Shown in pieces: positions 34,489-44,435 of a DNA stretch of 64,000 bases. Position 1 is the first letter of the stretch; each line of letters begins with the position of its first letter. The stretch comes from Frankiales bacterium (GTDB lineage Bacteria > Actinomycetota > Actinomycetes > JAFAQI01), in NCBI GenBank assembly GCA_025980325.1, contig JAICXQ010000006.1:1-64000 (forward strand), in the 5' to 3' direction. The position numbers and the translations under genes were made by a program. A model generated the notes under the pieces. That model was not told where the DNA came from. It saw only the letters and a program-made list of their open reading frames with translations, and ran no database searches.

Positions 34489-34878
34489 ATGGCGAAGGGG
34501 ACGACCGTGTTCAACGTCGCAAGCCTCGAGCTCCCGCCGACCGCGGAGTCCGTGCCCGCCGCCCGCCAACTCGTCGGCCAGGTCACCGGCCACCTCCCGC
34601 GCCGGGCCCGCGAAGCCGCCGAACTCGTCACCAGCGAACTCGTCACCAACAGCGTCGTCCACGCCGGTACGCCGTTCACCGTCTTCGCCGCCGTCGACGA
34701 GGACTCGGTCGAGCTCGTCGTCGCCGACCGCGCCGGCTGGACGCCCGACGATCCGGACAGCACGGGCAACGGGCTGCTGCTCGTCGGCCTGCTCGCCGCC
34801 GATTGGGCCGCCGTCATGGAAGCCGACGGCAAGCGGGTCTGGGCGCGGCTCGAAGTCGACGACATACCCACGTACTGA
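34489..34878 (+). CDS. HATPase_c anti-sigma-factor-kinase-like (RsbW family) ATP-binding protein
   Basis: ELVTSELVTNSVVHAGTPF (N-box), VVADRAGWTP..., GNGLLLVGLLAADWA. Confidence 0.85.
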   Translation: MAKGTTVFNVASLELPPTAESVPAARQLVGQVTGHLPRRAREAAELVTSELVTNSVVHAGTPFTVFAAVDEDSVELVVADRAGWTPDDPDSTGNGLLLVGLLAADWAAVMEADGKRVWARLEVDDIPTY

Positions 34879-34927
34879 ACTCGCCCGACCCGGCGGCCGG
34901 GACAACGCCAGCCGCTAACGTGACGCG

Positions 34928-35869
34928 GTGCCCGACAGCCGCGACAGCCGCGACAGCCGCCTACGCGTCGCCTACCGGGCGGCGGTCCCGAAGCTGATCC
35001 GCGGCTGGATCCGGCACGTGGTCTTCCACCGCCCCCGCCGGGTCACCCTGCACCTTCCGGTTCCGCCGGGCGACGCCGGCCCGCCACGCGAGGTGCGGAT
35101 CAAGGCGCCGCGGTACATGCTCATCCCCCGCATGCTCGCCGAGACCGGCCTCGCCGGCTACGAGCCGGAGACCCTCGCCGTCTTCCTCGCCACGATCGAC
35201 CACGCGCCGCCCGGCGCGCTGCTCGACATCGGCGCGAACGTCGGCGTCTACGGCCTGCTCGCCCGGGCGCTGTCCGACCGCGACGTGCACGCGTTCGAGC
35301 CGGTGCCGGAACTCGCCCGCATCGCCGTCAACACCGGCCTGACCAACCAGCTGACGTACGCGGTCAGCCGCAAGGCGGTCGGTCGCGAGCCCGGCCAGGC
35401 GACGTTCTACCTCTCCGACAGCAGCGACTCGTCCAGCTCGCTCAACCCCGCGTTCCGGGCCTCGAGCCGAACCCTCACCGTGCCCGTGACGACGCTCGAC
35501 CGCTACGTCGAGCAGAACCGCATCGTCCCCGCGGTCGTGAAGATCGACACCGAGACCGGCGAGCCCGACGTCCTCGCCGGCGGCGCGCAGACGCTACGCA
35601 CGCACCGGCCATGGCTGCTGCTCGAAGTGTTGCCCGGCCGGACCGACGAGGCCGTCGCCGCCGAGATGAAGCCGTGGGGCTACACGTGGTACCGCTGCGT
35701 CGGCGATCCGCCGTACGCCGCCGCCACCGACCTGAACCTCCGAGACGGCACCGCCGCGCCGATGTGGCTGATGCTGCCGGAGCCGGCGACCGAGCAGTTC
35801 TGGGCCCGGTCGCTCGAATGGCTCGCCGCGATCCGCGCGACCGGCCGGCCGGCCGCGAACCGTCACTGA
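34928..35869 (+). CDS. FkbM family methyltransferase
   Basis: ALLDIGANVGVYGLLARALSDRDVHAFEPVPELA...LTVPVTTLDRYVEQN...VKIDTETGEPDVLAGG. Confidence 0.88.
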   Translation: MPDSRDSRDSRLRVAYRAAVPKLIRGWIRHVVFHRPRRVTLHLPVPPGDAGPPREVRIKAPRYMLIPRMLAETGLAGYEPETLAVFLATIDHAPPGALLDIGANVGVYGLLARALSDRDVHAFEPVPELARIAVNTGLTNQLTYAVSRKAVGREPGQATFYLSDSSDSSSSLNPAFRASSRTLTVPVTTLDRYVEQNRIVPAVVKIDTETGEPDVLAGGAQTLRTHRPWLLLEVLPGRTDEAVAAEMKPWGYTWYRCVGDPPYAAATDLNLRDGTAAPMWLMLPEPATEQFWARSLEWLAAIRATGRPAANRH

Positions 35870-36636
35870 CCGCCGCGACCGGCACCGGCCGCGAACTTCG
35901 CCGCGCCGTCGCGACCGACGTCGACGACCGCGAGCCCGTAGCGCATCTCCAATGCCAGCGCGTCGTCGCGGGAGAGCCCCCAGCCGTCGTACACCGACGC
36001 CCGGTCGGACAGCATCGTCGGCTGCGGGTACGCCGCCAGCCGCTCGCCCAACTCCACCGCGGCCGCGAGCGGTTCGTCGACCACGGACGTGACCAGTCCC
36101 ATCGCATAGGCCTCGTCGGCCTCGACCGTCCGGCCGGTGAGGATCAGGTCGAGCGCGCGGCCCATCCCGACGATCCGCGGCAACCGCCACGTACCGCCGT
36201 CGATGAGCGGCACGCCCCACCGCCGTTCCAGGCAGCCGAACTTCGACCGCGGCGAGCAGATGCGCAGGTCGCACCACAGGGCGAGTTCGAGCCCGCCGGC
36301 GACGGCCCACCCGTCGATGGCCGCGATCGTCGGCTTGGTCGCCGTACGCCGGGTGAAGCCGAGCGGCCCGTCGGGTCCGGCGGCGCGCGGCCCGAGCGTG
36401 TCGATCGCGGTCAGGTCGGCCCCGGCGCAGAACGCCTCGCCCGCGCCGGTGAGCACCATGACCCGCAGCGCGTCGTCCGCCTCGAACGTTTCGAGCGCGT
36501 CGACGAGCGCCTGCGCGGTCGGACCGTCGATCGCGTTGCGGCGGTGCCGGCGATCGATCGTCACCACCGCGACCGGGCCGCGGGTCTCCCACTTCACCGT
36601 GTCGATCAGGGGGTCGGTCATAGGGCATTCGACCAC
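35863..36636 (-). CDS. Enoyl-CoA hydratase/isomerase (crotonase) family
   Basis: VAVVTIDRRHRRNAIDG, VLTGAGEAFCAGADLTAID, AAIDGWAVAGGLELALWCDLRI. Confidence 0.9.
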   Translation of the reverse strand: MVECPMTDPLIDTVKWETRGPVAVVTIDRRHRRNAIDGPTAQALVDALETFEADDALRVMVLTGAGEAFCAGADLTAIDTLGPRAAGPDGPLGFTRRTATKPTIAAIDGWAVAGGLELALWCDLRICSPRSKFGCLERRWGVPLIDGGTWRLPRIVGMGRALDLILTGRTVEADEAYAMGLVTSVVDEPLAAAVELGERLAAYPQPTMLSDRASVYDGWGLSRDDALALEMRYGLAVVDVGRDGAAKFAAGAGRGGQ

Positions 36637-36695
36637 GCCGGGGCGTTGCCCCTAGACTGGCTCGGTCCCCAGCGGCGGACGCCAAGGGCGGCCCC

Positions 36696-36768
36696 GCCCC
36701 CATCGTCTAGAGGCCTAGGACGCCGCCCTTTCAAGGCGGTAACACGGGTTCGAACCCCGTTGGGGGTA
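36696..36768 (+). tRNA. tRNA-Glu (anticodon TTC)
   Basis: GCCCCCATCGTCTAGAGGCCTAGGACGCCGCCCTTTCAAGGCGGTAACACGGGTTCGAACCCCGTTGGGGGTA. Confidence 0.95.
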
Positions 36769-36777
36769 CGCCAGCAA

Positions 36778-36851
36778 GGTCCTGTGGAGCAGTTGGAGTG
36801 CTCGCCGCCCTGTCAAGGCGGAGGTCGCGGGTTCAAGTCCCGTCAGGACCG
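36778..36851 (+). tRNA. tRNA-Asp (anticodon GTC), CCA encoded directly after
   Basis: GGTCCTGTGGAGCAGTTGGAGTGCTCGCCGCCCTGTCAAGGCGGAGGTCGCGGGTTCAAGTCCCGTCAGGACCG then CCA. Confidence 0.95.
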
Positions 36852-36863
36852 CCAGATCTCGTT

Positions 36864-37910
36864 CTATGAGACCGGCGCGACCACCTTGGACAGCCAGAAC
36901 GGGTGGCCGCCGTAGAGGGTGAAAGCGCCGAGCGCACGCCAGTCGTCCTCGTCGACGATGCCGTTGACCGGCAGCCCCTTCGCCTGCTGCCACTGCACGA
37001 CGGCCAACGTGGTCTGGGCGTCGTACTGACCGGTGACGTTCGGGATCGACAGCGCCTTCTGCAGCGCGGTGACGGCGTCGCCGCTCGACCCGATCGTGAG
37101 CGTCGTGTTGCGGTACGGCCAGAGCGGGCCGGGGTGGCCGGGCGTCGCGTCCATCACCGGGCAGGTGACGTTCTCGTCGAAGGTCCTCGTGTACTGGCCG
37201 ATCCAGGTCGTGCCGCCGGTACCGGTCGTCTTGCACTTGGCCTCGGCGTCCGCGACCTTGCCGTCGCCGGCCGGCAGCCAGTTCGGCAGGTTGACCCGGT
37301 AGTCGCCGACGATGTGCTGCCACATGTACGACGTCGTGTAGACGCCGACGCCGACGTGGCTGGCCTTGAGCTGGTTGATGACGCCCTGGACGACGCGGGC
37401 GTTGATCGACTGGTTCTTCGACCACGGGAACTTGTGCCGGAACTCCACGTCGACCCAGACCATCGGCGCCGGTACGCCGGCCTTGTGCATCGTGTTCAGT
37501 GCCTCGGTCGCCTGCTTCGCGCCGTCGTTGCCGGCCCGGCAGGCGGTGTCGTTGACGCCGCAACCGCCGGACGGGCCGCTGCCGGCGCGGTCGAGTTGCG
37601 CCCTCGTCGGGTACGACGGGACGAGGTACGCGCCGACCATGACGCCGTGGGCTTTGGCCCAGTCGAGCTGGGCGCCGAGGCAGGGGTTGACGGTGTGGCC
37701 GGCGCCGTGGGTGAGGCCGAGGATGACGTACGTGCCGCCGCTCGGCATGTGCGCGGCCTTCGGGCCGTTGCCGTCGCTGGAGCACTGCGGCCAGGAGACG
37801 TCGTAACCGTGGGTGTAGGTGGTCGTCGTCGCGGACGACGCGTGCATCGACGCGGCGGTGGTCGCGATGAGCGCAGCCGCGACCGCCCACGTGGCGTACC
37901 GGCCGTGCAT
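36864..37910 (-). CDS. Secreted glycoside-hydrolase-like (DUF1906/GH25-type) protein with C-terminal peptidoglycan-binding domain
   Basis: Signal peptide MHGRYATWAVAAALIATTAASMHASSA; GYDVSWPQCSS; VWVDVEF; C-terminal LTIGSSGDAVTALQKALSIPNVTGQYDAQTTLAVVQWQQAKGLPVNGIVDEDDWRAL. Confidence 0.82.
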   Translation of the reverse strand: MHGRYATWAVAAALIATTAASMHASSATTTTYTHGYDVSWPQCSSDGNGPKAAHMPSGGTYVILGLTHGAGHTVNPCLGAQLDWAKAHGVMVGAYLVPSYPTRAQLDRAGSGPSGGCGVNDTACRAGNDGAKQATEALNTMHKAGVPAPMVWVDVEFRHKFPWSKNQSINARVVQGVINQLKASHVGVGVYTTSYMWQHIVGDYRVNLPNWLPAGDGKVADAEAKCKTTGTGGTTWIGQYTRTFDENVTCPVMDATPGHPGPLWPYRNTTLTIGSSGDAVTALQKALSIPNVTGQYDAQTTLAVVQWQQAKGLPVNGIVDEDDWRALGAFTLYGGHPFWLSKVVAPVS

Positions 37911-38001
37911 GCTGGGAGCCCCTCGACGACTTGTCCCCGAAGTCGGGATTGCGCTGTCGAGGAACCTAACGAGAAAACGGCCGGGACGTAACGGAGGTTC
38001 T

Positions 38002-39216
38002 TCAGGCCAGCCACTCGCGCAGGACGGCGTACACCCGCGGATGGTTGAGCAGGTCGAAGTGGTGCAGGCCGCCGAGGTGTCGGCCGCGGTCGACGTCGAG
38101 ACCGAGACTGCGGCTGGTGTTCGTGCCGGACGCGCTGGCGTACGGGACCAATGCGTCGCCGAGGATCTTGGCGACCGGGGTGTCGTGGCGGGCGGCGAGG
38201 GTCGCGCCGATGAAGTAGTGCTCGGCGTCGTCGAGCAGCGGCGCGCAGTTCGTCGGCGCCGGGCGCGGCGCGTCGAGGTCCGCGAGCTGCGACCAGTCTG
38301 CGTCGAGCACGTCGCCGTACCGGAGGTCCTTGATGCCGACGCTGCGGCCGGCGAGCGCGTCCCCGAGCGGCTTGGTCTCGGGGAGCTTGCGCAGGGCGCG
38401 GGCGGCGCGGGCGGCGCCGACTTCGAGCGGGGCGCCGAGATGCGGCGAGCCAAGGTAGACGACGCGTTTGGTGAGCGGCACCCAGGGCGAGTCGTTGTCG
38501 CAGCCTTGGACCGCGGCGGAGCGGATGACGAGGCCGCCCATCGAGTGGCCGATCAGGGTGAGCCTGGTGATGGTTGTCGGCCAGTTGTCGGTGAGCTCGG
38601 TGAGGAGTTGGTCGAGCGTGCGGCCGTTGGCGGAGATGTGCAGGCCGGTGTTGTAGCGCAGGTAGACCGGAGTCAGCCCGCACTCGTCGTACAGGCGGAT
38701 GCCGTGCGTGCTGTTCGGGTCTTGGTAGTGCTCGGTCGCCTTGAGCCGCCAGGCGACCTCGGTCTCGCAGAGTCCGTGCAGCCAGACGGCGACGTCGCTC
38801 GTCGGCGGCGTTCGTTGCGCGTCGTAGTGCGCGGTCATCTTGAGTGCGAGCGGGCTGTTGGTGCGGTCGAGCCAGTCGCCCCAGGCGCCGTTGAGCGCGC
38901 CGATCGCGACGTTGGACCTGGGGCGCTCGGCGAGCGGCCGGTACGACGGATCGGTGGCGGCTCTGGTGGCGACGGCGATGCCGGTCGCGGTGGCGGCGGC
39001 TCGGCTTGCGGCGGCGACGGTGGCGTAGACGGAGGTCGAGATGGCGTCGTGTACGAGTTGCGCGGGCTTGGCTTGCGGGCCTGCGCTGGTGAAGGCGCGG
39101 CGGGCGATGGCCTTATGCAGGTCGCGGATCAACGTCGTGGTGGCGGAGACGCCGCGTCCGGCGAGGGCCACGGCGGCGCCCAGGTCGGCGGCGCGGGGCT
39201 CGGCGGTGTCGGCCAT
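38002..39216 (-). CDS. Alpha/beta hydrolase (PGAP1-like esterase/lipase)
   Basis: VAVWLHGLCETEVAW, TLIGHSMGGLVIRSA, VVYLGSPHLGAPLE. ATG at 39216 preferred because the tracked start runs through the tRNA. Confidence 0.85.
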   Translation of the reverse strand: MADTAEPRAADLGAAVALAGRGVSATTTLIRDLHKAIARRAFTSAGPQAKPAQLVHDAISTSVYATVAAASRAAATATGIAVATRAATDPSYRPLAERPRSNVAIGALNGAWGDWLDRTNSPLALKMTAHYDAQRTPPTSDVAVWLHGLCETEVAWRLKATEHYQDPNSTHGIRLYDECGLTPVYLRYNTGLHISANGRTLDQLLTELTDNWPTTITRLTLIGHSMGGLVIRSAAVQGCDNDSPWVPLTKRVVYLGSPHLGAPLEVGAARAARALRKLPETKPLGDALAGRSVGIKDLRYGDVLDADWSQLADLDAPRPAPTNCAPLLDDAEHYFIGATLAARHDTPVAKILGDALVPYASASGTNTSRSLGLDVDRGRHLGGLHHFDLLNHPRVYAVLREWLA

Positions 39217-39276
39217 GTGTCGCAGTCTGCCGGGTCGGGTCCGCTCGCCGCTACACTCGGCGAGGTTCCCGTGTCG

Positions 39277-39350
39277 GGGCAGGTAGCTCAGTTGGTACGA
39301 GCGTCCGCCTGAAAAGCGGAAGGTCGGCGGTTCGACCCCGCCCCTGCCCA
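39277..39350 (+). tRNA. tRNA-Phe (anticodon GAA)
   Basis: GGGCAGGTAGCTCAGTTGGTACGAGCGTCCGCCTGAAAAGCGGAAGGTCGGCGGTTCGACCCCGCCCCTGCCCA. Confidence 0.93.
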
Positions 39351-39354
39351 CTCG

Positions 39355-41082
39355 CTAGAGGTGGACAGTGGCGATCTGACGGCCGGACGTCGCGTCGTAA
39401 ACGGTGTAATGCCGAGCGCCCGTCTTGGGTGCGAAGGTTCCGCAGACCAAGACCGAGGGTTCGCGCGCGCCGGCCGCGGCAATGCCGTCGGCTTCGTAGA
39501 ACAGCTCGCCGCTGCTCAATCGGACGGTGCGCTGCCATGTGGTCGCGAAGCTCGCGCCGGTACGGACGCCGACGAGAAGCGACGACGAGACCGTCCGCGC
39601 AAAAGCGAACGCGCTGCCGCGTTGACCGCCGACCGAGAAGCCGAGCGGGATCAGGTACGGATCGCTGCGGAGGAGGTGGCCGGTCCGGCCATCGGTGACC
39701 GCGTCGTGGTACGCCCCGGAGGGTGACCAGTCGGAGTAAACGTCCATCCATCCGTCATGTTGGACGTCGCCGGCGCTGAACATCGGATCTGCGATGACGT
39801 AGACATCGCTTCCGATCGTGAAGTGCTGAAGCGCGGTCGACCACAGATGCTTGCCGGTATCCGACACGGCGACGACCGCTTGGTCGTAGGAGTTGGCGCT
39901 CCGTACGTACGTCTCGAGCACGGCCGTGACTTGCGAGTGAATGTTCAGCGCGGCGATCGCTGGCTCGGTCCACAACGCTGAACCATTCTTGAGATTGATT
40001 TTGCTCGTGGTTTCGGTAGGGCTGCCGGTCGACACCGCAACCCCGGGGCCGTCGTTGTCACCGGCGCGGGTGAAAAACAGCGCCGGCGAGGCCCCGGCTC
40101 CGTAGGTAAAGAACGAAGCGCTGCCCACCGCGCGGCTGCTCGACGTCCACAGTGTCGAGCCCGAGGCCGAGTCGATGCCGACGAGCTGGCCGGTCCCCGA
40201 GCCCGTGCCGATCATCAGCGCGACGTCGTCGTTGGAGCCGCCGTTGAGCGGGGGCGATGGCGCGACCGCCGGCGGTACGTCGATGCTCGTCTGCGCTTTG
40301 CCGAGCGCGCGGAGCACGCCGTTCGACCCGTCGACGACGTAGGGCTGGACGCGGTACGGCGTCACGGCCGAGACAGTCGGGGGAGTCGCGTCGTGCGCGT
40401 CGACGAGGAAGTCCCAGCCGTGCGAAGTGCTCCGGAGCAGCCCGTCGAATCCGGGGACCGTCGGGCCGGTGGCGACATCGCCCGCAACAGCTCCGAACGC
40501 GGTGCCGTCGAGCACCCGCCGCCACAGCAGGTGACCGTTCGAGCCGAGGTAAACCGACAGCGTCAGGGCCGACGACGTGTCGTCGAACGAGAGCAACGCG
40601 ACGCGCGCTGCTGTTCCGGTCCCGTAGAGCATGCCGGCGGACCAGTCATGCGTGCCAGTGGTGAGCTGCCAATCGGATCGGCTGTGCGAATCGATCGCTC
40701 GAACGCGAACGCTCACCCCCGAGTCGTCGGCGTCGTAGCAAGTATCGAGGTAGCTCACCGAGACGCCGGGCCGGCCGAGACGCGCCGGCTGCAAGGTGCA
40801 CGTCTGTGTCCCGGCTGATTGCGCCGCCGCCGGGCCGAGAGCCACAACGGTTGACGGATTGGCCTCGACAGTCCGCCGCAGCGCGGCGGCCAGGGTCGCC
40901 GCGGATGAGCGCACGCCAACCCTCGTCGGCGTACGGGCCGGATGCGACCCGGCTGCACCCGCCATCGGCGCCGCGACAACGGACGCCACGACAAGGGCGG
41001 CCGCGAGCGGCCGGAGCTTGCCCGGCCTCGCCAGCTGCCACCCCGTCATGATGTTTCGTATTCGCCGCCGGTGCTCCGTCAT
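39355..41082 (-). CDS. Secreted PQQ/FG-GAP-like propeller protein
   Basis: Signal segment LRPLAAALVVASVVAAPMAGAAG; repeats IDSASGSTLWTSS, VSDTGKHLWSTA, TDGRTGHLLRSD, YDATSGRQIATV. Confidence 0.75.
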   Translation of the reverse strand: MTEHRRRIRNIMTGWQLARPGKLRPLAAALVVASVVAAPMAGAAGSHPARTPTRVGVRSSAATLAAALRRTVEANPSTVVALGPAAAQSAGTQTCTLQPARLGRPGVSVSYLDTCYDADDSGVSVRVRAIDSHSRSDWQLTTGTHDWSAGMLYGTGTAARVALLSFDDTSSALTLSVYLGSNGHLLWRRVLDGTAFGAVAGDVATGPTVPGFDGLLRSTSHGWDFLVDAHDATPPTVSAVTPYRVQPYVVDGSNGVLRALGKAQTSIDVPPAVAPSPPLNGGSNDDVALMIGTGSGTGQLVGIDSASGSTLWTSSSRAVGSASFFTYGAGASPALFFTRAGDNDGPGVAVSTGSPTETTSKINLKNGSALWTEPAIAALNIHSQVTAVLETYVRSANSYDQAVVAVSDTGKHLWSTALQHFTIGSDVYVIADPMFSAGDVQHDGWMDVYSDWSPSGAYHDAVTDGRTGHLLRSDPYLIPLGFSVGGQRGSAFAFARTVSSSLLVGVRTGASFATTWQRTVRLSSGELFYEADGIAAAGAREPSVLVCGTFAPKTGARHYTVYDATSGRQIATVHL

Positions 41083-41140
41083 CCTGTATCGGTGCCGCCG
41101 GGGTCGTGTTGGACGGTCGTGGAACGACCCGCCGTCGGTG

Positions 41141-42295
41141 TCAGGGCGAGGACCAGCCGGGTATGTCCTCCGCCGGATTGGTGCTCTTGACGAGCCGCCA
41201 CGGGATGCGGCTGTCGGTGAGCTCCAAGGTCCAGGTGAGCACGATCCGACGTCGTACGTCGTCGTTGCCGGCGCGATGGGTGCCGTCGTCCGCCACGACG
41301 TAACGGAACGCCTCGACGTCCAGCTGCACCTCGATGCTCGGCGGTTGCTTGGACAGTTCGAGGCGCTGCGCCACCCACGACTTCATCACCGCGTCGCGGA
41401 TGAGCAGGCGCTTGCCGGGCATCGGTTCGAGCAATGCCGTCACCACTTCCGGGCCGGCGAGTGCTTCCAGCGGCGCCAACGAACCGGTGACTGCCTCCTC
41501 CCATGCCTCGACTAGGTGTGCGAGCTGCGCGGCGACCAGATCCGGAACGAACCGACCGTCCACCAGCGAGAGATCCAGCAGCGCGAACGCGGCCGGTTCG
41601 TCCGCGCCGACGAGGTCGCTGAGAGCAACGCCGTCCGGGACCTTCTGCGCGCTCCCGAGCTCGGCGAAGCTCTCCTCCCGCAACCGTTCCGTGTCGTACG
41701 CCGGCGTCGGGATCAACGGCGCGGTGAGGACCGGTCCGGCGAGCGGATCGCCTTCCACGGACAGCAGCGCCCACTGACCGTCGTACCGGCCCAAGGTCCA
41801 GCGCTCGTCGAGACGAATCCGCCGTGCGGCGAGAAGATCCAGCAGGGGCCGGTTGCGGTACAGGCGCACGCGAACGCGGGCGACGACCCGGTCTTCGCGG
41901 TCGTCGGCGCGGTTGACGACGCGGAGCAGGTCGATCGACGGCGTACCGCGCAGGCGTAGCCCACTGCCGAGCCAGGACTGCCGCGACCGCGCCCACGCTC
42001 GGATCAGAGACTCGTCGGCGCGGCCCTCCAACGCGGTATCGGGCCGCCCGCGCCACAGCCGGTTCGCCAGCGCGACGATCTGCCCGATCGTTTGCCTGAC
42101 CACGTCCGGCGCGAAGCTCGGATCGTCCTCTGCCGCCTCGATGGCCGCGTAATAGGCGCGGTCGGCGCGGACGTGTTCCCTGCGGATCGCCCACTCATGG
42201 CGAGCCTCACTCGCCGCGACCAGCAACCAGGACAACGCGATGCAACCGGCGACGCCGACTCCGAGCACCAGCCCGGTGATCCCTACCAGCGACAT
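41141..42295 (-). CDS. N-terminally membrane-anchored protein, possibly Tim44-like domain
   Basis: N-terminal TM MSLVGITGLVLGVGVAGCIALSWLLVA; NRPLLDLLAARRIRLDERWTLGRYDGQWALLSVEGD resembles Tim44-like proteins. Confidence 0.55.
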   Translation of the reverse strand: MSLVGITGLVLGVGVAGCIALSWLLVAASEARHEWAIRREHVRADRAYYAAIEAAEDDPSFAPDVVRQTIGQIVALANRLWRGRPDTALEGRADESLIRAWARSRQSWLGSGLRLRGTPSIDLLRVVNRADDREDRVVARVRVRLYRNRPLLDLLAARRIRLDERWTLGRYDGQWALLSVEGDPLAGPVLTAPLIPTPAYDTERLREESFAELGSAQKVPDGVALSDLVGADEPAAFALLDLSLVDGRFVPDLVAAQLAHLVEAWEEAVTGSLAPLEALAGPEVVTALLEPMPGKRLLIRDAVMKSWVAQRLELSKQPPSIEVQLDVEAFRYVVADDGTHRAGNDDVRRRIVLTWTLELTDSRIPWRLVKSTNPAEDIPGWSSP

Positions 42296-42482
42296 CGGCC
42301 CGTCTTTCCGCGCGACTCCGACCGTTGCCAGCGGAATCTCACCCGTCCGCTACGAGCGGTAGCGGCAGATTCCCCTTACCCTCGATGCGACGGGCGATCT
42401 CACGAACGTCGGTCGAATCACGCACGATATCGACGCGGGGTTGTCTCGCGCAGAAACTCGGTCCGGATCGCGGGGTCTGCAC

Positions 42483-43133
42483 ATGTCTTGGACGCTCGCT
42501 GCGCGGCAGCATCCGAAGTGGGTCGCGAAGGAACTCGCGTACCGGCTGCGCTTGCGCGATTACCGCCCTGACTCGATCGCGAACTGGGACTCGGTGTACC
42601 GGCGCGAGTCGGCAACCGACTCGCTGGTCGTCAATCGCCTTGAGGCGCTCGCGAAATACAGCCTGACGATCGGCTACATCCGCTACTTCATGCCCGACGC
42701 CGACATCCTCGACGTCGGGTGCGGGCCGGCGTCGCTGCGCCACTACCTTCCGGGCGATGCGTTCCGCAGCTACGTCGGCATCGACCACAGCCCGCATGCG
42801 ATCGAGCTCGCGACGGCGACGTACTCCGACGACCGGACGAGGTTCGTCCTGGCCGAGGAGATTCCGGCAGACATCGGCCCGTTCAACGCGGTCGCGTTGC
42901 TGGACGTCCTGTACCACGTCCCGTCGCCTCCGGCGGTTCTCGAACGCGTGAAGGCGGTCACCGGGCCCGGCGCGATTGTCGTCACCGCGCACTGGCGGCA
43001 CCCGGGCGAGTGGATGCTGCTCGACCTGCTCGACCGCAGCTTCGAACGCGCCGACATGGTCTTCTTCGACAACCCGAGTGGGCGCAACCTGTCTCCGCTC
43101 GGCACCCGCATGACCTGCCACATCGTCCGCTGA
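42483..43133 (+). CDS. Class I SAM-dependent methyltransferase
   Basis: ADILDVGCGPASLRHYLPG, YVGIDHSPHAIELA, FNAVALLDVLYHVPSPPAVLERVK. Confidence 0.88.
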   Translation: MSWTLAARQHPKWVAKELAYRLRLRDYRPDSIANWDSVYRRESATDSLVVNRLEALAKYSLTIGYIRYFMPDADILDVGCGPASLRHYLPGDAFRSYVGIDHSPHAIELATATYSDDRTRFVLAEEIPADIGPFNAVALLDVLYHVPSPPAVLERVKAVTGPGAIVVTAHWRHPGEWMLLDLLDRSFERADMVFFDNPSGRNLSPLGTRMTCHIVR

Positions 43134-43224
43134 CCGTCGCCGGTCGGCACGGTCAAGGGGGCCCGGCGGGCGGCACGGACGACGGCATCGCGTAGCCAAT
43201 GCGCGGTTCGGGTACGACCCGCTT

Positions 43225-43671
43225 ATGCCGCGCCAGCACGTCTTGCAGACCAGGCCGATGCAACCGCTGGTGCCGCCACCACCACCGGCGGTGCCGGCGT
43301 GGATGCGTTGGTCCGCGTTGCTCGGTGCCGCATACGTCAGCGGTGTGCACCTCGGTCTGTGCGAGGACACGTACAAAGATGCGCACTACCTCGGCGCATC
43401 CTTCGTCGCCTGCGCGCTCGTCCTCGTCATCGGTGCGTCGATCGCGGCCGGCGGGCGCCGGTTCGGCCGACCGGCCGCCCGTGCCGCCTGGGTCATCGAC
43501 GCGATCCTCATGGTCGCGGCCGGCCTCGCGTTCGTCCTCAGCCGCACGACCGGCCTGCCGTCGTACCACCACGGCGACTGGCTTCCGGTCCAGGTCGTCG
43601 CGCTCGTCGCCGAGGCGGCTTACGTGCTGCTGACCGTCGCGGCCTTGCGCCGACTCGCCCGCCGCGGCTGA
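43225..43671 (+). CDS. Multi-pass membrane protein
   Basis: Four hydrophobic segments; no recognisable family. Confidence 0.6.
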   Translation: MPRQHVLQTRPMQPLVPPPPPAVPAWMRWSALLGAAYVSGVHLGLCEDTYKDAHYLGASFVACALVLVIGASIAAGGRRFGRPAARAAWVIDAILMVAAGLAFVLSRTTGLPSYHHGDWLPVQVVALVAEAAYVLLTVAALRRLARRG

Positions 43672-44435
43672 GTGCTCTTCGCGCCGAGGCCTTTCGTCAG
43701 GTCGTCGGCCAGCAGGCGGCCGACCCCGAGGTAGGTTCCCAACCGCTCCTGGTCGAGCGACGCGGTGTCGCCGGAGTACACGACGCGGCCGCGTTGCAGC
43801 AGGCAGGCGCTGTCCGACAACCGCAGCCCGAACCGAATGTTCTGCTCCACGAGCAGCATCGTCAGCCCGAGCGATCGCACCGCCAGCAGAACACCGAGCA
43901 GGTCCTCGACCACCGACGGTGCAAGTCCCGCCGACGGCTCGTCGATCAGCACGATCTTCGGATCGCCGATCAGCGCGCGCCCGACCGCGAGCATCGCCTG
44001 CTCGCCACCGGACAGCGTCACCGCGGGTTGCCGCCGCCGCTCCGCTAGCTTCGGGAACGTCTCGTACACCTGCGCCAGCCGTTCGTCGTACCGGCTCTTG
44101 TCGCGCCGCCGCAACGCGTAGGCGCCGACCCGCAGGTTCTGTTCGACCGTCAGCGAGCCGAACACCTGCCGGCCTTGCGGCACATGCGCCATCCCGCGTT
44201 GCACCCGCCGCTCCGGCGAGGTTCGCGTGACGTCCTCGCCGGCGAGGCAAACGCTGCCCGACCACGCCGGCACCACCCCGGCGATGACCTTGAGCAGCAC
44301 GCTCTTGCCGGCGCCGTTCAGGCCGAAGATGCCGACGACCTTGCCTTCCGGCACGTCGAGGTCCACGCCGTGCAGGATCGTCTGCGCGCCGAACCCGGCG
44401 CGCAGCCCGCGTACCTCGAGCAAAGCGGCGCTCAT
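43620..44435 (-). CDS. Branched-chain amino-acid-type ABC transporter ATPase (LivF-like)
   Basis: VVGIFGLNGAGKSVLLKVIAG, TLSGGEQAMLAVGRALIGDPKIVLIDEPSAGL, LLVEQNI. ATG 44435 overlaps the upstream stop. Confidence 0.9.
   Translation of the reverse strand: MSAALLEVRGLRAGFGAQTILHGVDLDVPEGKVVGIFGLNGAGKSVLLKVIAGVVPAWSGSVCLAGEDVTRTSPERRVQRGMAHVPQGRQVFGSLTVEQNLRVGAYALRRRDKSRYDERLAQVYETFPKLAERRRQPAVTLSGGEQAMLAVGRALIGDPKIVLIDEPSAGLAPSVVEDLLGVLLAVRSLGLTMLLVEQNIRFGLRLSDSACLLQRGRVVYSGDTASLDQERLGTYLGVGRLLADDLTKGLGAKSTQPRRASRRKAATVSST

Noticed and set aside
36696-39350. tRNA-Glu/Asp/Phe cluster as unusual
   Set aside because: This clustering is common in actinobacterial genomes.
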